A DNA stretch of 64,000 nucleotides, from contig CM077643.1 of assembly GCA_039707465.1 (NCBI GenBank), positions 62,932,605 to 62,996,604 of the forward strand. The letters are read 5' to 3'. Positions 13,001-28,000 of the stretch are shown here, piece by piece. The notes under the pieces were generated by a model. That model made no database searches, was not told the DNA's origin, and saw only the letters and a list, made by a program, of their open reading frames with translations. Every line of letters starts with the position of its first letter. The stretch's first letter is position 1. The translations under genes were made by a program, and so were the position numbers. This DNA comes from Rhabdophis nuchalis (lineage: Eukaryota > Chordata > Lepidosauria > Squamata > Natricidae).

Positions 13001-16000
13001 TGAAATAGTATTTAGATGTTACAGAAACAAAGGCAGTTTGCAAGGACAAAAATATAAGGAGTTGATAAAGTAAACTAGATCTGTGTAGGTTTCCTTTTAG
13101 TTTATTTATTTATTATTTATAGTTTATTTCTTGCCTTTAGTTTCTTCAGCATAATACCACTGTGTATAATGTTGTTGTTTTCAAACAGCAACAGGATGGT
13201 GAGTCCGTATGTATGAGCAAAACCAAAGAAGGATCTGAATTATAATGTAGGATTATTTATGTGATTGGTATTTCTCTGAAACATTGTGGGATATACTGTT
13301 ATGCTGTTATTTTTGTTCAGCTGTTTTGATCTTAATATGTATTTAGGTAAGTAAGCTGCTTCCAATTCATTTCAACTGGGACAGCATATAAACCAAGCAG
13401 GAAAGGAAGAGAAGGAAGATAGGAAGATGATACCAGGCTGATGTTACACTGTGGACAGTGAAAATGCCAGTTTAGTATACGGTTAAACAGAACTCTACAT
13501 GGTAGCTATGTGAAACTAATAGAAGCCAAATTTGCCTATTGAGTCAGTTGCACGACAAGCTGTAATTACTTCCTTGATAAAATGTTGCTTCTGCTTTAAA
13601 ATGCTGGCAAATGAGATAGGAAGATATATTCTTCTACAAAAAGTGAACGTATATCAAAGAACATAACATGGGTCCATAGCTAATTTTCTGCCCTCCTTAT
13701 CCTGAATGCTAAATGCAGAAATTGTTTCTGAAAATGCCTTTCTGATGTCTCACTACTTATTTCATACTTACTATATTTACATAATACTGCCAAACAAATA
13801 TAGACTAATAGTGGCTTACAAAATTGTCAACAAAACATGAGATTTATTTATTTACTTTGCTTATTTGTATGGTACTCAATTCCAAAAAGAGTAGCTAAAC
13901 CCAACCTCATCATAAAGTAAACACTGATTACAAAACACCCCAAAACCTAAAAACCAAAACTGATGAAAGTTAAAAAAAAATCCTAGAAAATTATAGCAAT
14001 ATACTTGCGGTCTCCTTTCTAATCAAAGCATTCCCTCCAGATGGAATTGGCAATTCTTATCAGCTTTCCTAAAGCTTAGAAGAAACATAGACAACCAAAA
14101 CTGTGCAGGAAGAGAATTTCAAAGTGTGGGGGTGTCTATTGAGAAAGTTATCTTAAAAGATCCCATCAAATTATGAAGGGGGGGGAGTTGACACTCCGAT
14201 CAGTCTGTCTGATGAACAGCCCCACAGATACAGGCAGATACAGATTTTCTCTCTGCCTGTATATTTTACTGATACAACAATTTCAGAAAGAGTTTGAAAA
14301 TAAAATATTTGATTAAATTTTAAGGACAACCTGAAGCTCAAGCAAAATTATATCCACTCTGAAGAGCTAATTTAGACCATTGAATTAGTCCAACTGCTCA
14401 GTAGAGGAATGCAATTTAATGCATCAAAAGAACTAGTTGTCTAATATCTTCTTCAATGCCTCCAGTGAGAAGAAGCCCAACAGCTCTCTGGTTCCACTCT
14501 TAACTTTGCTTATTATTCTCTTCTTAACTTTTATTTGGAAACTTCTTAATTCTTACTGTTATGAAGTTTTTCTAATTTTCTAACATGTTTTTCCCTCTAA
14601 TACTAAATCTGAGAATTTCTTTCTGCAGTTTAAATTCAGACGAACCATGTATGCAAATGTGCTGAGGAAAACCAGATCCCAGTCAACCACAGAGATACAC
14701 CAGGATCAATCATTCTTGTAGTTCAATCTACTTTGCAACTACAACTTCAACTACTTTGTTGCTGTAGGAAATAAAATTAGGAAAGCCCCTAATTAAAGTT
14801 TGATGTCACAGAAAAAAGGCCGACTATAAATGTAATTAATAAAGTAATCTATGATTTCCATGTGAAGAAAAGCCCTGTCTTCCTTGGAATCCAGGTTCTC
14901 TGGAGGTTTTTCTATTATCTTCTAAAATGACAGAATCTAAATTGGTTCACCTGCATATATACTTAAGAAATTTGTCATAAAGAATTGAATGGCTAGCAGC
15001 AGCCAAAATAATTGTGCTGAAATAACTTCATATTATAGATACCTAAAGTTAAAACTGAAATCTTCATCCAATAAAAATAAAAATCCACTCAGTATAATGC
15101 AATTAATTAATTCTATCATAGAGCAGTTACATAAAGAGAGCCAGGTTTGGTCTAGTAGTTAAAGCACCAGGATAGAAAACGTGGAACTCTGAGATCAAGT
15201 GCCATCTTAGCCATGAAAGCCAGCTAATAACCTTGGGCCAGTCCTCTCTCTCTCATTCCAACTCACCTCACAGGACTGTTGTTCTGGGGAAAATAGGAGG
15301 AGGAAAGTGTGTTGGATATGTTCATCGCCTTTAGTTATTTGTAAAAATAATACAGGCAATATACAAATAAATAAGTATAAATACTGTAGTGCTGTCTTTC
15401 TTCTTTGAAATCCCAGTTTTCTTTTTTTTTTTTAAGGCTTTCCCTGACCCATCTGTTCAAATTCTATCAGCCAATCCATCTCAGGAACTGGTCCTGTATT
15501 TAAAAATACTTGAGTAAGGGTATTTAGAACAGCAGTTTTGTATATTTAATCATATTCACACAAATTCCTCCTGTTATTTTTTTCCCAATTTTTCCTCCCC
15601 TTCCAATTAGAAATTGTTGAAGTATGAACCTACTTGTTTCTATAAGACAATAACACAGCTTATATATTGATATACTACAGCAAATCCTATAAAGTCAAGG
15701 GACAACAACAGAATTTGCTGTGTCGGTATGGTTTACTTGATTTAAGCTAGTCACTAATTTTCTATTTATTTTTCTTTATTTGCTGTAAAATGACTTTCCC
15801 CCAGCAAGCCAACTTGTCTATCTCACGTAACATCTTCAGAGACAGATAAAAAGTTAGAGTATTAGTCGTTGAGACTAATGCTCTCTTGTTTTCATCTAAA
15901 CTTCAGCAGTTTAAAACAAATAACACAGCTTAAAAATACATGTGCCAAAAGTAATTTTTAAATATTCAAAAGGAACTTTAAAAAGAAATCCATGATCCTT

Positions 16001-19000
16001 CTGGCAATTCTGCATACCTAAATCAGACAATCATTTTGAAACTTTTAGATTAAACATCTTACAATGTTTACTTGTCTATTTCACTGGAATAAAAACAAAG
16101 GAACTCTATACAAGTTCTGTCTGCAGCTATTTTCCTTAAGCTATCTGGTTACAGATTTTTCCTTCCACAGTTTGTATTTGAATTGCACAGGTTTCCTACT
16201 ATAGTTCTGTTTAAAGAAAAGAGTCTTTGCATTTTAATGATTTATCATTAGATAATTAGTGTCACTCAATGTTGTTAGTTATATTTTTAAAAAAAGATTT
16301 GGCTACCAGCTATTGTAACTATGTATCATGGTAACCTTGTTGACCAGGATCAGTTTCCTAACTCTATTTCTAATCTTTTGTTTTCTGAATGAAGAACTGC
16401 TCCCAAGAATAGACTAACTCAGGCAAATAAGTCCTATATTTAAGATGTTACCCAATCAAATGATTAATAGTAATCTCTTTTTCATAGCTTATGGTAACCA
16501 AGTTTAAGCATCACTTCTTGTTTTGTAACAAAACAAATATTAAAGAAAATGTTGCAATTGTAAGTAAATTCCTTGCTCATATATACTAAGTCATGATTTA
16601 TTTAAACACTGCTTACTTGATTTGGTTCACATAACAAACTGACTTGGTTCACATAACAAAGCTACAGACAAACCACTTAGTAGCTTAGCAAAATATGTGA
16701 ATTAGTTTAAACTCTTTATTTAAAAAACCCCTTGTTATATACCTGTGATGGCGAACCTATGGCATGCTTGCCACAGGTGGCACATAAGAGTCCTCTCTGC
16801 AAGCACGTGAGCTGTTGCCTCAGCTCAGCTCCACCACGCATGCACACTTGCCTCCCGCCAGGCAGCAGGTTTTTGCGTCTGTGCTGCGCATGTGCAGGGA
16901 TGGGGCATATGCAGGAGATGCACTCACATGAGTGGGGTCACATGTGCATGCGTGGGGAGAGTGCAGGGGGTCATGCATGCATGCGTGGAGGGAGCATAGG
17001 GGGCGCGTGCACACATGCATGGGGGCAGGGCACATACGGGATCACAGGCACATTGCATTATGGCTTTTGGCACGCGAGAACAAAAAGGTTAGGCATCACT
17101 GTTATATACAGTAACAGAGGATTACTTTCCTAACTGCAAACTGACATGCTAAAAGCTTTGAATTGCAACATCTCTGAAAATGAGAAAAGTAACAAGATAC
17201 AGGTTTTCTCTTATGCTCAGATATGGCAAAAACATTAAAAAAAAAACCTGCGAATATATGGTATGAAAGACCATACTTTCATTTCCTATTTCTGACTTTT
17301 ATAGAAGCCTACTTTCAAGTCAAATGGTATTAGCAGCCTACTGATTTATGCTTGTTTAGCATGAATAGAAGAAAAGTATTTACGTATTTGTTATGTACTT
17401 GGGCTTTATTATTGAGGTACTGACTCTCATAGAGGTCTATGGACTCACCAGTATTTGTTTATTTACTAGATTTTTAAAGTCATCAAACTCACAGTAGTTA
17501 TTTATTTATTTATTTATTTATTTACTGGATTTCTAGACCGCCCCCTCTCCCCGAAGGGACTCGGGGCGGTGTACAGGTAAAAATTAAAACTATGACAATC
17601 AACAATACATATAAACTAAAATCGAATTAAATAATCCCCTGTACAAATTTATAAAAATTAAAAACTTAACCTTAAAACCTAATCACATAATTTAAAATTA
17701 CAAACTGAGGCGGGAAGGATGGGATTAGGCCAGGCCGGCTAGATGAAACAGGTGGGTTTTGAGTTTCTGACGGAAGGAGCGGAGGTCCGTGGTCATTCTA
17801 ATGTCAGGGGGTAGGTCGTTCCAAAGAGTCGGGCCCACCACAGAGATGGCCCTTCCCCTGGGCGTCACCCACTGGCATTGCTTAGTGGACGGCACCCGGA
17901 GAAGTCTCTCTCTGTGCGAGCGAATCGGCTGAAGGGATGTATGGGGTAGGATACGATCCCGCAAATAACTAGGTCCCGTGCCATGGAGCGCTTTAAAGAT
18001 AGTAACCAACACCTTGAAACGCACCCGAAAGGCCACAGGCAGCCAGTGCAGCCCGCGCAGGAATGGTGTTACGTGGGAGTATCTAGTGACTCCCAAAACT
18101 GTCTGCGCGGCCGCATTCTGGACCAGCTGCAGTCTTCGGGTGCATCTCAAGGGGAGCCCCATGTAGAGAGTGTTACAGTTCTGGGTGGCTTGGATACAAC
18201 ACCATGTTAAACCAGAAAAGAGAGAAAACATAATGGGAAAACTAACACTTCAACTGACCCAACATAAGCCTTGGAGCTGTTCGATTTTCTGGTGTGAAGG
18301 AGATGGTTCTACAATGGATATTTCAGACATTTCCTAAGCTCTGTCAGATGGTCTTGCTTGTAAAAAGGGGTAAGAAACAAGCCCTCAATTTTAAGGGTTA
18401 GGCAGAAACAATGGAATAAAAACTGTCCCTCAGATAATTACAGCATAACTGGCTTTGTAGGTGACAAATTGCACCTGAAAGCTCACTGGCAAGTAATACA
18501 GCCTATATAGAAGAGGTGTTAATACGGTTGTGCCAAGTCATAGCCATAATTGTTTGTTTATTCTGCTGCATTCTGGATCAACTGTAGCTTCTAAATTGTC
18601 TTCTAATTTGTCTTCAAATGCAGCCTCACATGTACATTGCAATAACTGTTTGCAGAGTGACTAAGGTGTGAATGACAGTGATAACAGACTCACATTTCAG
18701 AAATGACGCACCAAGTAGATCTGTGCAATGCCTTCCTGTTCACAACTGCCATCTATTCTTTGTGGAGGTGCTGTAATCCAGGAAGACCTAAATTGTGCAC
18801 TCCAAATGTTTGTTTGTTTTTCAAATTTATATGGCCACTCAATTCATACTCGGAGTGGCATACAATAAAACGAAAACCAAAAACATTGTACAAAAACTAC
18901 TAAAATAATAAACATGAATAAAATAAGATCATGAGATGAAAGTTATTATTTATAATGCAGCCAATATACAGGATCCCTAATTACATGGGGATTTCCCAGG

Positions 19001-22000
19001 CTTGCAATAAAATATTTCTGAGGATTTTCTAAAAGGCCAAAAGGATTAGGACCTTGGGAGGCACGATGTTCCAGGAGATAGGTGTCAAGGCAGAAATGGC
19101 TTGTCTCCTAGGTCCCTTCAGATGGAACTCTTTTGCAGATAGGACCCACAGCATGCCTCTTCTGCCAGAACCAATAGGATTCAAATCCCAAGGGTCTCTA
19201 AATATTGGGATAAGACCTTGATAACATCATTTGGTTAACCTGGGATCAAGATATACAATTCAGTGTCATCTACACAGTTGATACCTGACCATGTTAATGA
19301 CTGATCACATCCAGTAGATTCATACACTGTATGTATTGATAGTATCAAAGCCTAGGACCCACCCTGCAAAACCGGGGACTTCGGGCTCAACCTCTCCCTC
19401 TTGTCCACACTGAATGAAATGACCATGGAGAAAACAGGAGGATCAGCACAACATTATGCCGCCCACTCCTAATCTCTATAATCAGTATAGATGGATACCA
19501 TGATGGATGGCATTGGAAGCAATTTGGCTTTCTTATAAAAACTAATTAATGTTTAGCTTTTTAAAAATGCTTCAATAGAGAACAGAAATAAGTTGCCTTT
19601 CACATGAGCAAAATGGCAGAATAAAGAATTTCTTTAAATCCTTGAAAAAGTTTTATTTAAATCATGCCGCTGATATAGAAAATACATTATTATAACCAAC
19701 TGAATTTATATTTTAATAGAATTGTTGTTCAATTTGATAGGTATAACCTGTCCTTAACTTGTCCTTAACTGTTCATTGGATTACAGGTAGTCCTTGAGTT
19801 ACATCTGTAACTGGCATTGGAGTTTCCATAGCCAAGCAATGTGATTGTAAAGCACATCACATGGCCACACTGCTTAGAGCAGGGGTGGGCTTTGCTGGCT
19901 GGAAAATTCTGGGAGCTGAAGTCCTTCAGACTTAAAGTTGCAAAGTTTGCCCACCACTGGCTTAGAGACAGCAAACCAAGAGACAGCAAACCAAGCAGTC
20001 CTAGTTGTTTTGTAATCTCAGACATCTGGGTTGTTATGTTGGAAGAGAATCCCTCGTAAAGGGTATGGGGCTGCAGGGAGGTGGGGAGGTGGGGAAGCCT
20101 TGGGAGGTACAGCACAGAATTCACACAAATTGGGAGATTATTATATGAAATAAAACTAATTCTCTTTTTTAAGTTTCAGTAGTTGAGACATGGCTTGCTT
20201 CGTGTAATTAAATATGTATATAAATAAAAAAACAGTTAAACTTGCAGTAATGTGAACATACTATATTTTGACTGAGATCAAAATATAGGCAACAGAAGAG
20301 GATCTGATGTGAGAAATCATTTAATTTATGTTTCCAATTTACAAATCTAACTATATAGTTATACATCAGTTAAATTCAGGGACACAGATACATCTCTACT
20401 TTCAAGCACAGAAAATCCAAATTACATTTAACTGAATAAAAATTGAGTTTATGACTTCATTGTTTTGGAAAATTGTGTAGCTATAGATTCTGCAGTATTC
20501 GTTTCTTTCAAAGAAAAAGGGAAGAAATAATATAAAACTATCTTCTAAAGCTCAAAATGAACAGTGAGTTTTATCTATCAAAAAAGTGAAATGCTTCCAT
20601 TTACTCAGAACTACAAACATATAAAAGATGTAGGCACCTGCTAAATCCCCCACTGTAGTACTATAAAGATATCAGATGAATTCAGATATAACTATTAGCC
20701 AATTAGCTTTTCTTGCTGGTTGGTGTAGCTAAATAAGGAAGCACCTAATATTGGTTCAACGGTACATTCAAAGCAACATTTGTGGCTTTTACCTCTCTCA
20801 ATAAACTGAATAAAACTGGCTTCCGGTTCCGGCTCCAGCGGCGACGTGCGAGCCTTGGGCTCGCTCGCCGCTTTGTTGCCTTTTCTGCCCCCCCACGGGG
20901 GCGAGACACTCCGGTTACCGGAGGTCTCCCGTAGGGTCGGCTCGGAGGAGACGTTTCTCCTCACGGCGGTGGGGAGAGCGATCCCCTCCGCGACCTAGGT
21001 GAGGAGGAACATGCTGCGGGGGGTTCTCCCTTCGCCAACGGCTGTCGGCGCCATTCACTTTAATGTAGAGGGCTGAGCGGAGGAGATCGGAAGGCTCGCC
21101 GGGGCTTCAGCTGCGAGGGAGAGTGAGTTTTAAAAAGACTTTTTTTTCCCCTGCTGCCAGCCAGGCTGAACGGACTGGGAGGGGGGTGTTTGTTTCCAAA
21201 AACCCCCCGTCGGACTTAAGCGGCACTTAAAAATGGCTTCTCTGGAAGAGAAAGCGGAAATCTTAAATCCGGACTGTCTCTAACAAGGGAAAGTGGTATG
21301 CGGCTACTTGCAACATTGTTTCTAGGTCTGGCTGGTTATAAAGAATTTATTTTTCTACTTTCTCCTCTGGGCTCTGAGATGGGCGGTGGAGAGTGGCTTT
21401 TCTCTGTCCCTGCCTGACTATTTTAATTATGGAAAATTCCCAGCATCTCTTTACAAGTGGGACTCTCTCTGGATATTAATGAAGAATTTTTTTCTTGTTG
21501 GATTTGTGATTCCTTTCTGGATTACCTTCGTTATTATAACTATTGAGCTGGAAAATTGTCTCTCTCTTGGTTTTTGAATTTTACAACGTTCCAACCTTGA
21601 TCTGAACTTTTGGCTCCCGGCTAGTCTCACCAGCCCCACCCTGAAAACGCCATTTTGGCTGGCACTGACTTTAACAGATAATCATGGCTCAAGAAACAGC
21701 ACTGGCAAGTTTAGAACAACGGCTGGCTTCTCTTGAAACTGTTATACAAACTTTGGTAAACGAAATTCAGGCCCAGAGGGCTGAAAACATCAATTTCAAG
21801 AAGGAGCTATTGGATACCAGGAACCAGGTGCTGGAAAACACACAGAAGACTGAAGAATTGGAAGGGGGGTTGGTGGGGGTTAAGGGAGAGATTAAAAATG
21901 TTACTAAAGAGGTTGGGGAAATAGATGGGCATGTGTCTAGGATTGATATGGAAAGAATGACATATTTTTTGAGATTTCAGAACGTTCTAGAGGAATCTGG

Positions 22001-25000
22001 TGAATGCCTCCCTGATCTTATGAGCACAATTTTAGCAGACTATTTACAAAAACCTAAAGATGAGATCAGGGGGGACATTGACCTAGCCTATAGAATTAAC
22101 TCAGCATATGCCAGGATAAATGAAGTGCCTAGAGAGATACATGTGAAATTTGTTAAAGGTCAACCAGAGAGGAAATCCTGAAACTGCAGAGAGAAAGTCC
22201 ATTAATTTACCAACAAAAAAGGGTCACTATCTTGAAGCAGATTCCTAGAAAGATTCGAGATGCAAGACGGAAATTTTCCTTCTTGTCTAAAACATTGTTT
22301 GATCATGGGATTTGGTTCAAGTGGGTGACACCCGAAGGGATGCTGGTGTTCTGGGAAGGAGGAAGAGTGAGGATTAAAACAATTGCTGAGGAGGAAGCCT
22401 TTCTTAAAAAACATTCCTCTGCCCTGGGGGAAGATCCAGGGGGGACGGAGGGGGACACGGCCCTGCCCGCTGGGGGCCAGGGAGGAGAAAAAGAAGATAC
22501 AATAGCCATGAGACTTAGATCGAAAAAATAACTTTGCCTTGATTTTTCTGAACAATTTTGCATAATATCTGGATTTTTTGTAAATGTCTGACAGCATGGA
22601 ACTGAGAATTTAGGTATATGTACTTGCTTTTACCTTGTAGTGTTATGAAAAATGTTTTTTTTTTTGTTATCTTTTTATTGTGTATTTTGAGGTCTCGGAA
22701 GGGCCGACGACTCTGACATGAATGCTTTCAAAATTTCTTTGTATCCCTTACCCTACCCTATAGAAAAATGTAAAACCAATAAAACTTTTTCAATATCAGA
22801 ATAAACTGAATAAAACTAAGATTAAGACTCAGTTTATCAGAGCCTTAAGAAAAAACCATTAATGGGGGGAAAAGTTAAATATTACAGTTGCATGTTGATC
22901 CAAAAGAATCAAATAAAAAACATGAAACATTAAATGAAGTGAAAATTAAGTAAGTCTTGGCTTCTATAATTATATACAGCTATCCACAGTTATGAACAAA
23001 AGAAAAATTCTTACTCTTGACTGATCATTCCTAGTCTTTGTATTAAATCTCTATCCATTGTACGAAGCTTAAGCTAGTGATTTAATAATCAGTTAATACG
23101 GTGAATCCCTTAGAGCAGGGGTCTGCAAAGTCGGCTCTTTTAAGACTGGTGGACTTCAACTCCCAAGAATTCCCCAGCCAGCATGGCTGGCTGGGGAATT
23201 CTGGGAGTTGAAGTCCACCAGTCTTAAAAGAGCCGACTTTGCAGACCCCTGCCTTAGAGTAAGGAACTGTGAAAAGCATTAAAAGTGGTTATCTGACCAG
23301 AACGGTCATATAAATTCATAAATACATTTTAAAAACAAAATTATAATTTACATTAATAAAATGTTCATTAAAAATTAAGATTTCACAAAGGAGTTTGGGT
23401 ATCACCAAAAACATGTAAGGTATTTATAAATTGCTTACAATATTTAAAACTGGGAATAATCACAATGGAAATGTTAATTTAAATGTTTAATATATGTAAG
23501 AAAATTTTATTCATATTCTCTTATTTTTCCCTACTCAATATTTCCTTCTTTTGATATAAATAATATATAACCTCTAATAATGAATTATTTCTAATTGCTG
23601 GAACAGTATAATTTTCAGGTAATACCAACAGATTTGAAAGAATTCCATGATTTACAAGGAATGGAAGTCACAAAATAGCATCCCCAAAAGATACAGACTT
23701 TTTGTTGAGTGAATGAAACAAATCAAATCAAAAACAAGAAAAGAAAACTCAAGAAAAGAACAAGACACTAGACTAGATTATCCTTGAAAACAGCTTTATT
23801 CATAGGAGCCATAAGTACAATATTCCATCTTGAAACAGTGTGCTGCTGATTTCTGTTGGGCATATCCACATATGGATATGCCCAACAATTCAGCTAGAAT
23901 AAACATACTGTATTTCACAGAACTTCTTAATTATGCACCCAAACTCTTAATCAAAATAATTTATTAAAATTGTTCGCAACTATCAAAAAAATTCTGTATT
24001 CATCCATTGCTGGATATTAGTGCAAAGCTTGGTTCAAAAGCTCATCAACATCAGCAGCATTTCCCTTCCGTTTTTTCTCTAAAACCAATTATATTGTCTT
24101 CTTGCAAGCATGACAATTTAAGTAATACTTGCAATGTATATACATCCCAGAAATGAGCACTTTAGTTCTCCTCATTCTTTCCTGATTCTAGTATATTTGT
24201 TCTGAAGCAATAATTAATCTTCAGTGTGAACACTAAAAATTAAACAGAACAAAATCGCTCTCCTTCTACTGTTACAGTGCATTTCCCCCCTAATAATCAA
24301 ATACAATTAGTTAAAAATATAATACTTTTCTGGATTTATTACAACTTTGGAATATGAGTGAAAGAAACTTATATACCAACATTGACAAGCTGCTACAGAA
24401 TTGTTTGCTTTTTATAAGTTTTGCTTACTAGGGTTCCAGATAATGCCAAATAGTTTTAATAAACTATTTCTTGTTCAAGATATTTGGTACAGAAGTTGAA
24501 ATGACTGACTTTTTAAGAGAAAATGTCCATATGTTATCTCTGTCCACATATTATTTTTTTCCATATGACAATTGTTTTCATTTCTGAAACATTTCACTGT
24601 TTTATTTTTCTTTGCTTATTGCAACCAATGTAATCTACAAATCCTAATAGTTTATCATATTTACAACCATTTACAAGTCGGGCTTCCCTAATTGTGACCT
24701 CCTTTATCTCCTCATTTCCTCAGAGTCTCTCATTATTGAATGTGATATCCGGAAGAAGAAACTGCAAACTGAAAATTAGCTCTGCAAAAAACAGAACCAA
24801 TGACCATGGTGAAGAACGAAGTGCAAGCAACTAGACTAGCTCTTTGAACCTCTCCAGATAAAGTAGAGGACCATAGATCACTCATTACTATAGTGTTCCA
24901 GACAGTTGCTCCGGAGGTGGGCTGCAATGGTTCGGTAGAACGTTATGGCCAGTTTGGAGAACCTTCAAATTCCACCCCTAGAGCGCTCTCTCGCTCTCTC

Positions 25001-28000
25001 ATACACACACACATTCTTTACTATATTATTTTTCTTTTTTCTTTCTATTTTTGTCTTTTCTACTTTTTCACTTTTACTCCTTTTTTCCTATTTTTCTTTT
25101 AGTATGTATTGTTTTTTACTATTGAAATTGTAATAGTTAATAATTACTTTTTAAAAAGAATGTCCCATTACTATTACATTACGAAGCATATGATCTTGTG
25201 GTAGCAAAAAACTGAGTGGCAATTAATAAATTAATATTAGGTAAGAAGAAGAAAAATCACAAGAACATAAGAAATGACATATAGTCTCAAATTAAAAGCA
25301 ATGCACAATGTTACAGGAAGAGATTTCCTCCTCCTCTATTGCTTTCTTATACCCTGCACTACAAAATCAACTTTGGAAATTTCAAAATTTTTGGAGCAAA
25401 TTCTGGAAGTATGAGGGGGTTTGTTCCACCAATGACATTTATTTAACTTAAAAAAGTTAACAATTACATTGAACCCCAATGATATATTTTTAACAGCCCT
25501 TTCTTAGCCATATACCACAGAAATTTATGCATCATACCTGACATAATCTTATTCCACATTTTGTCCTGCAGTATTTTTACAAAGTAGATATATAGCTGGT
25601 GTCAAAGATAAGCATCACAGATAATCCATCTCCTATTTATATTTAAAAATATGAAATATGAACATCCCCAATTTTTATGTTATATTGTACGCACTGCTTA
25701 TGATAAAAGTATTTTTCAGTAACTTTACTCAGTGTTTGTCAGCTGAAATGTTTTGTGTTGTTTTCTCCAGCTACTGAAATTTTATAAACTGTTGTCACAA
25801 TGCCTCCTTCCTCCTCTTAACCCTTTCTCCTTCAAAGTAAATGGAAAATGTCTATAAGAGACATGATATATTACAGTTAAATGGTCATACTGCTTAGATT
25901 CCTGTGATTACTACATCTACAATTTATGGCAAGATACTGAAAAAAAAGTATAAATAAATATTTACTTTAGATTCCCTTTATTATTTTAACATTTAACATT
26001 ATTTTAACACATTAAACATTTCTTCCCTAGAATAAATGAACAATAAATTAGTTTCTTTCTCCAATGTCTATAATAAAAACGTGTAATACCCAAAGAAGAA
26101 TATAAACAAAGTCTATATTATTTTTTAAACAGGTTTAGGTCTCTATTTGCTCATCGGATGGTCACCTTCTAAAAAGAAGAAATAAACTGAATCAAATTTG
26201 GTATAAGGGAGCTAGGGGCAAAAGACTTGAGTTTGAAAACTGGCCAGATCTAGTTTGAGAATTCTAAAGAACATCCCTAATAAAAAATCCCTATGGGACA
26301 GACAACTGCACTGAAATGCACAAATGAAACATGAGATAAACAAAGCTACAGGGATAGACGTGTACAGGAACACATCTATTTATTCAATTATTTATAGTGC
26401 TTACTGTATAAGGCTGCCCAACTCAAAAGCATGTCTCTAGAAAGTGTAAAGCAGTAAATAAAAATATCAAAATAAAACAAGCAATACTAACTAAAAACAG
26501 ACATAAACAAACAGCTATTAGGAACTCAAAAGTACTGCATTCTTTAGGACAAGATTCTCATATCCATATGGGGTTGTATGCACAATCTCTTAGTAGTTTC
26601 TGGGAGAAAGCTTGATTTGACAATAGGCCAAATCAGACTGGGAGACTGCAGAGGAAAAAAATTATCCTGACAAATTTCTCTAGTGCATCTCTATGAAAAG
26701 AGGCAGTTGAGCATGGTGATTGTTCCAGCTTAAGGCCCCTTCCCTACTTCCTTCTGGTCTATAACTACTTCCAGAGTAATAGATTCAACATACATCATGC
26801 TTCTCAGTGCACACATAACTTATAGCTATTTCAGATGAAATGGCTCACTGTTTATTTTGATTAGATTATTTAATACTTGGTGCTTTGCTAGTCCAATCAA
26901 ACAATATTCACAAAAAACATCAGGCCTTCCTCATATTTCCTTACAATATTCTTAAAAAAACACTTGAAATTACAGCAGTTTTCAATACATTGCCTTCCTA
27001 CATATTCACTTTTTTTAACTTTACCAAAGATAGTCTTCACCAAGACCATAATTGACCCTGAAATTATGTTGGTAAGTTATGCCGTTTATTAAGCAATCAT
27101 TACATGACCATGACCAATTTTGTGGCTTTTTTTGTGGTTGTTGTTGTTAGTTGCGAAGTGGTGTCTGACCCATCGCGACCCCATGGACAATGTTCGTCCA
27201 GGCCTTCCTGCTCTCTACCATCCTCTGGAGTCCATTTAAGCTCACGTCTTCTGCTTCGGTGACTCCATCCAGCCACCTCATTCTCTGTCGTCCCGTTCTT
27301 CTCTTGCCCACAATCTTTCCCAGCATTAGGCTCTTCTCCAGTGAGTCCTTCCTTCTTATTTGGTGGCCAAAGTATTTGAGTTTCATCTTCAGGATCTGGC
27401 CTTCTAAAGAGCACAGGGTTGATCTCTTCTAGGACTGACCGGTTTGATCGCCTTGCAGTCAAAGGGACTGGCAGGGGTCTTCTCCAGCACCAGAGTTCAA
27501 AGGCCTCAATTCTTTGGCGCTCAGCTTTCCTTATGGTCCAAATTTCACAGCCATACATGGCAACTGGGAAAACCATAGCCTTGACTATACACACTTTTGT
27601 TGGTAGGGTGATGTCTCTGCTTTTTAGTATGCTGTCTAGATTTGCCATTTATGGTATCATTAAGCAAACACCACTGCCAAATTGCCATCATGTGATTGCA
27701 GGATATTGCAAGCAGCCATAAATGCAGCCCAATTGTTGAGCAAACATGCAATGACTGCAAGGGAGGTGGCCATCAGAACATCAAATCCAGATCATAACTT
27801 TGGGGGGGGGGTCAATCGTAATTTAGAATGATCACTAAGTGACTCATTGTAAATCGAGGACTACCTGTAATCTTAACCTGGATAGATCAGAGTTAAGTTA
27901 CATAGCCAACTGTTCACCATAAATAGCTTATGAATCTTACCCTAATTCTAACCCTGTCCCCAAACCGATGCTTTATATTTCCTTTCAATGATTTAGTCCG

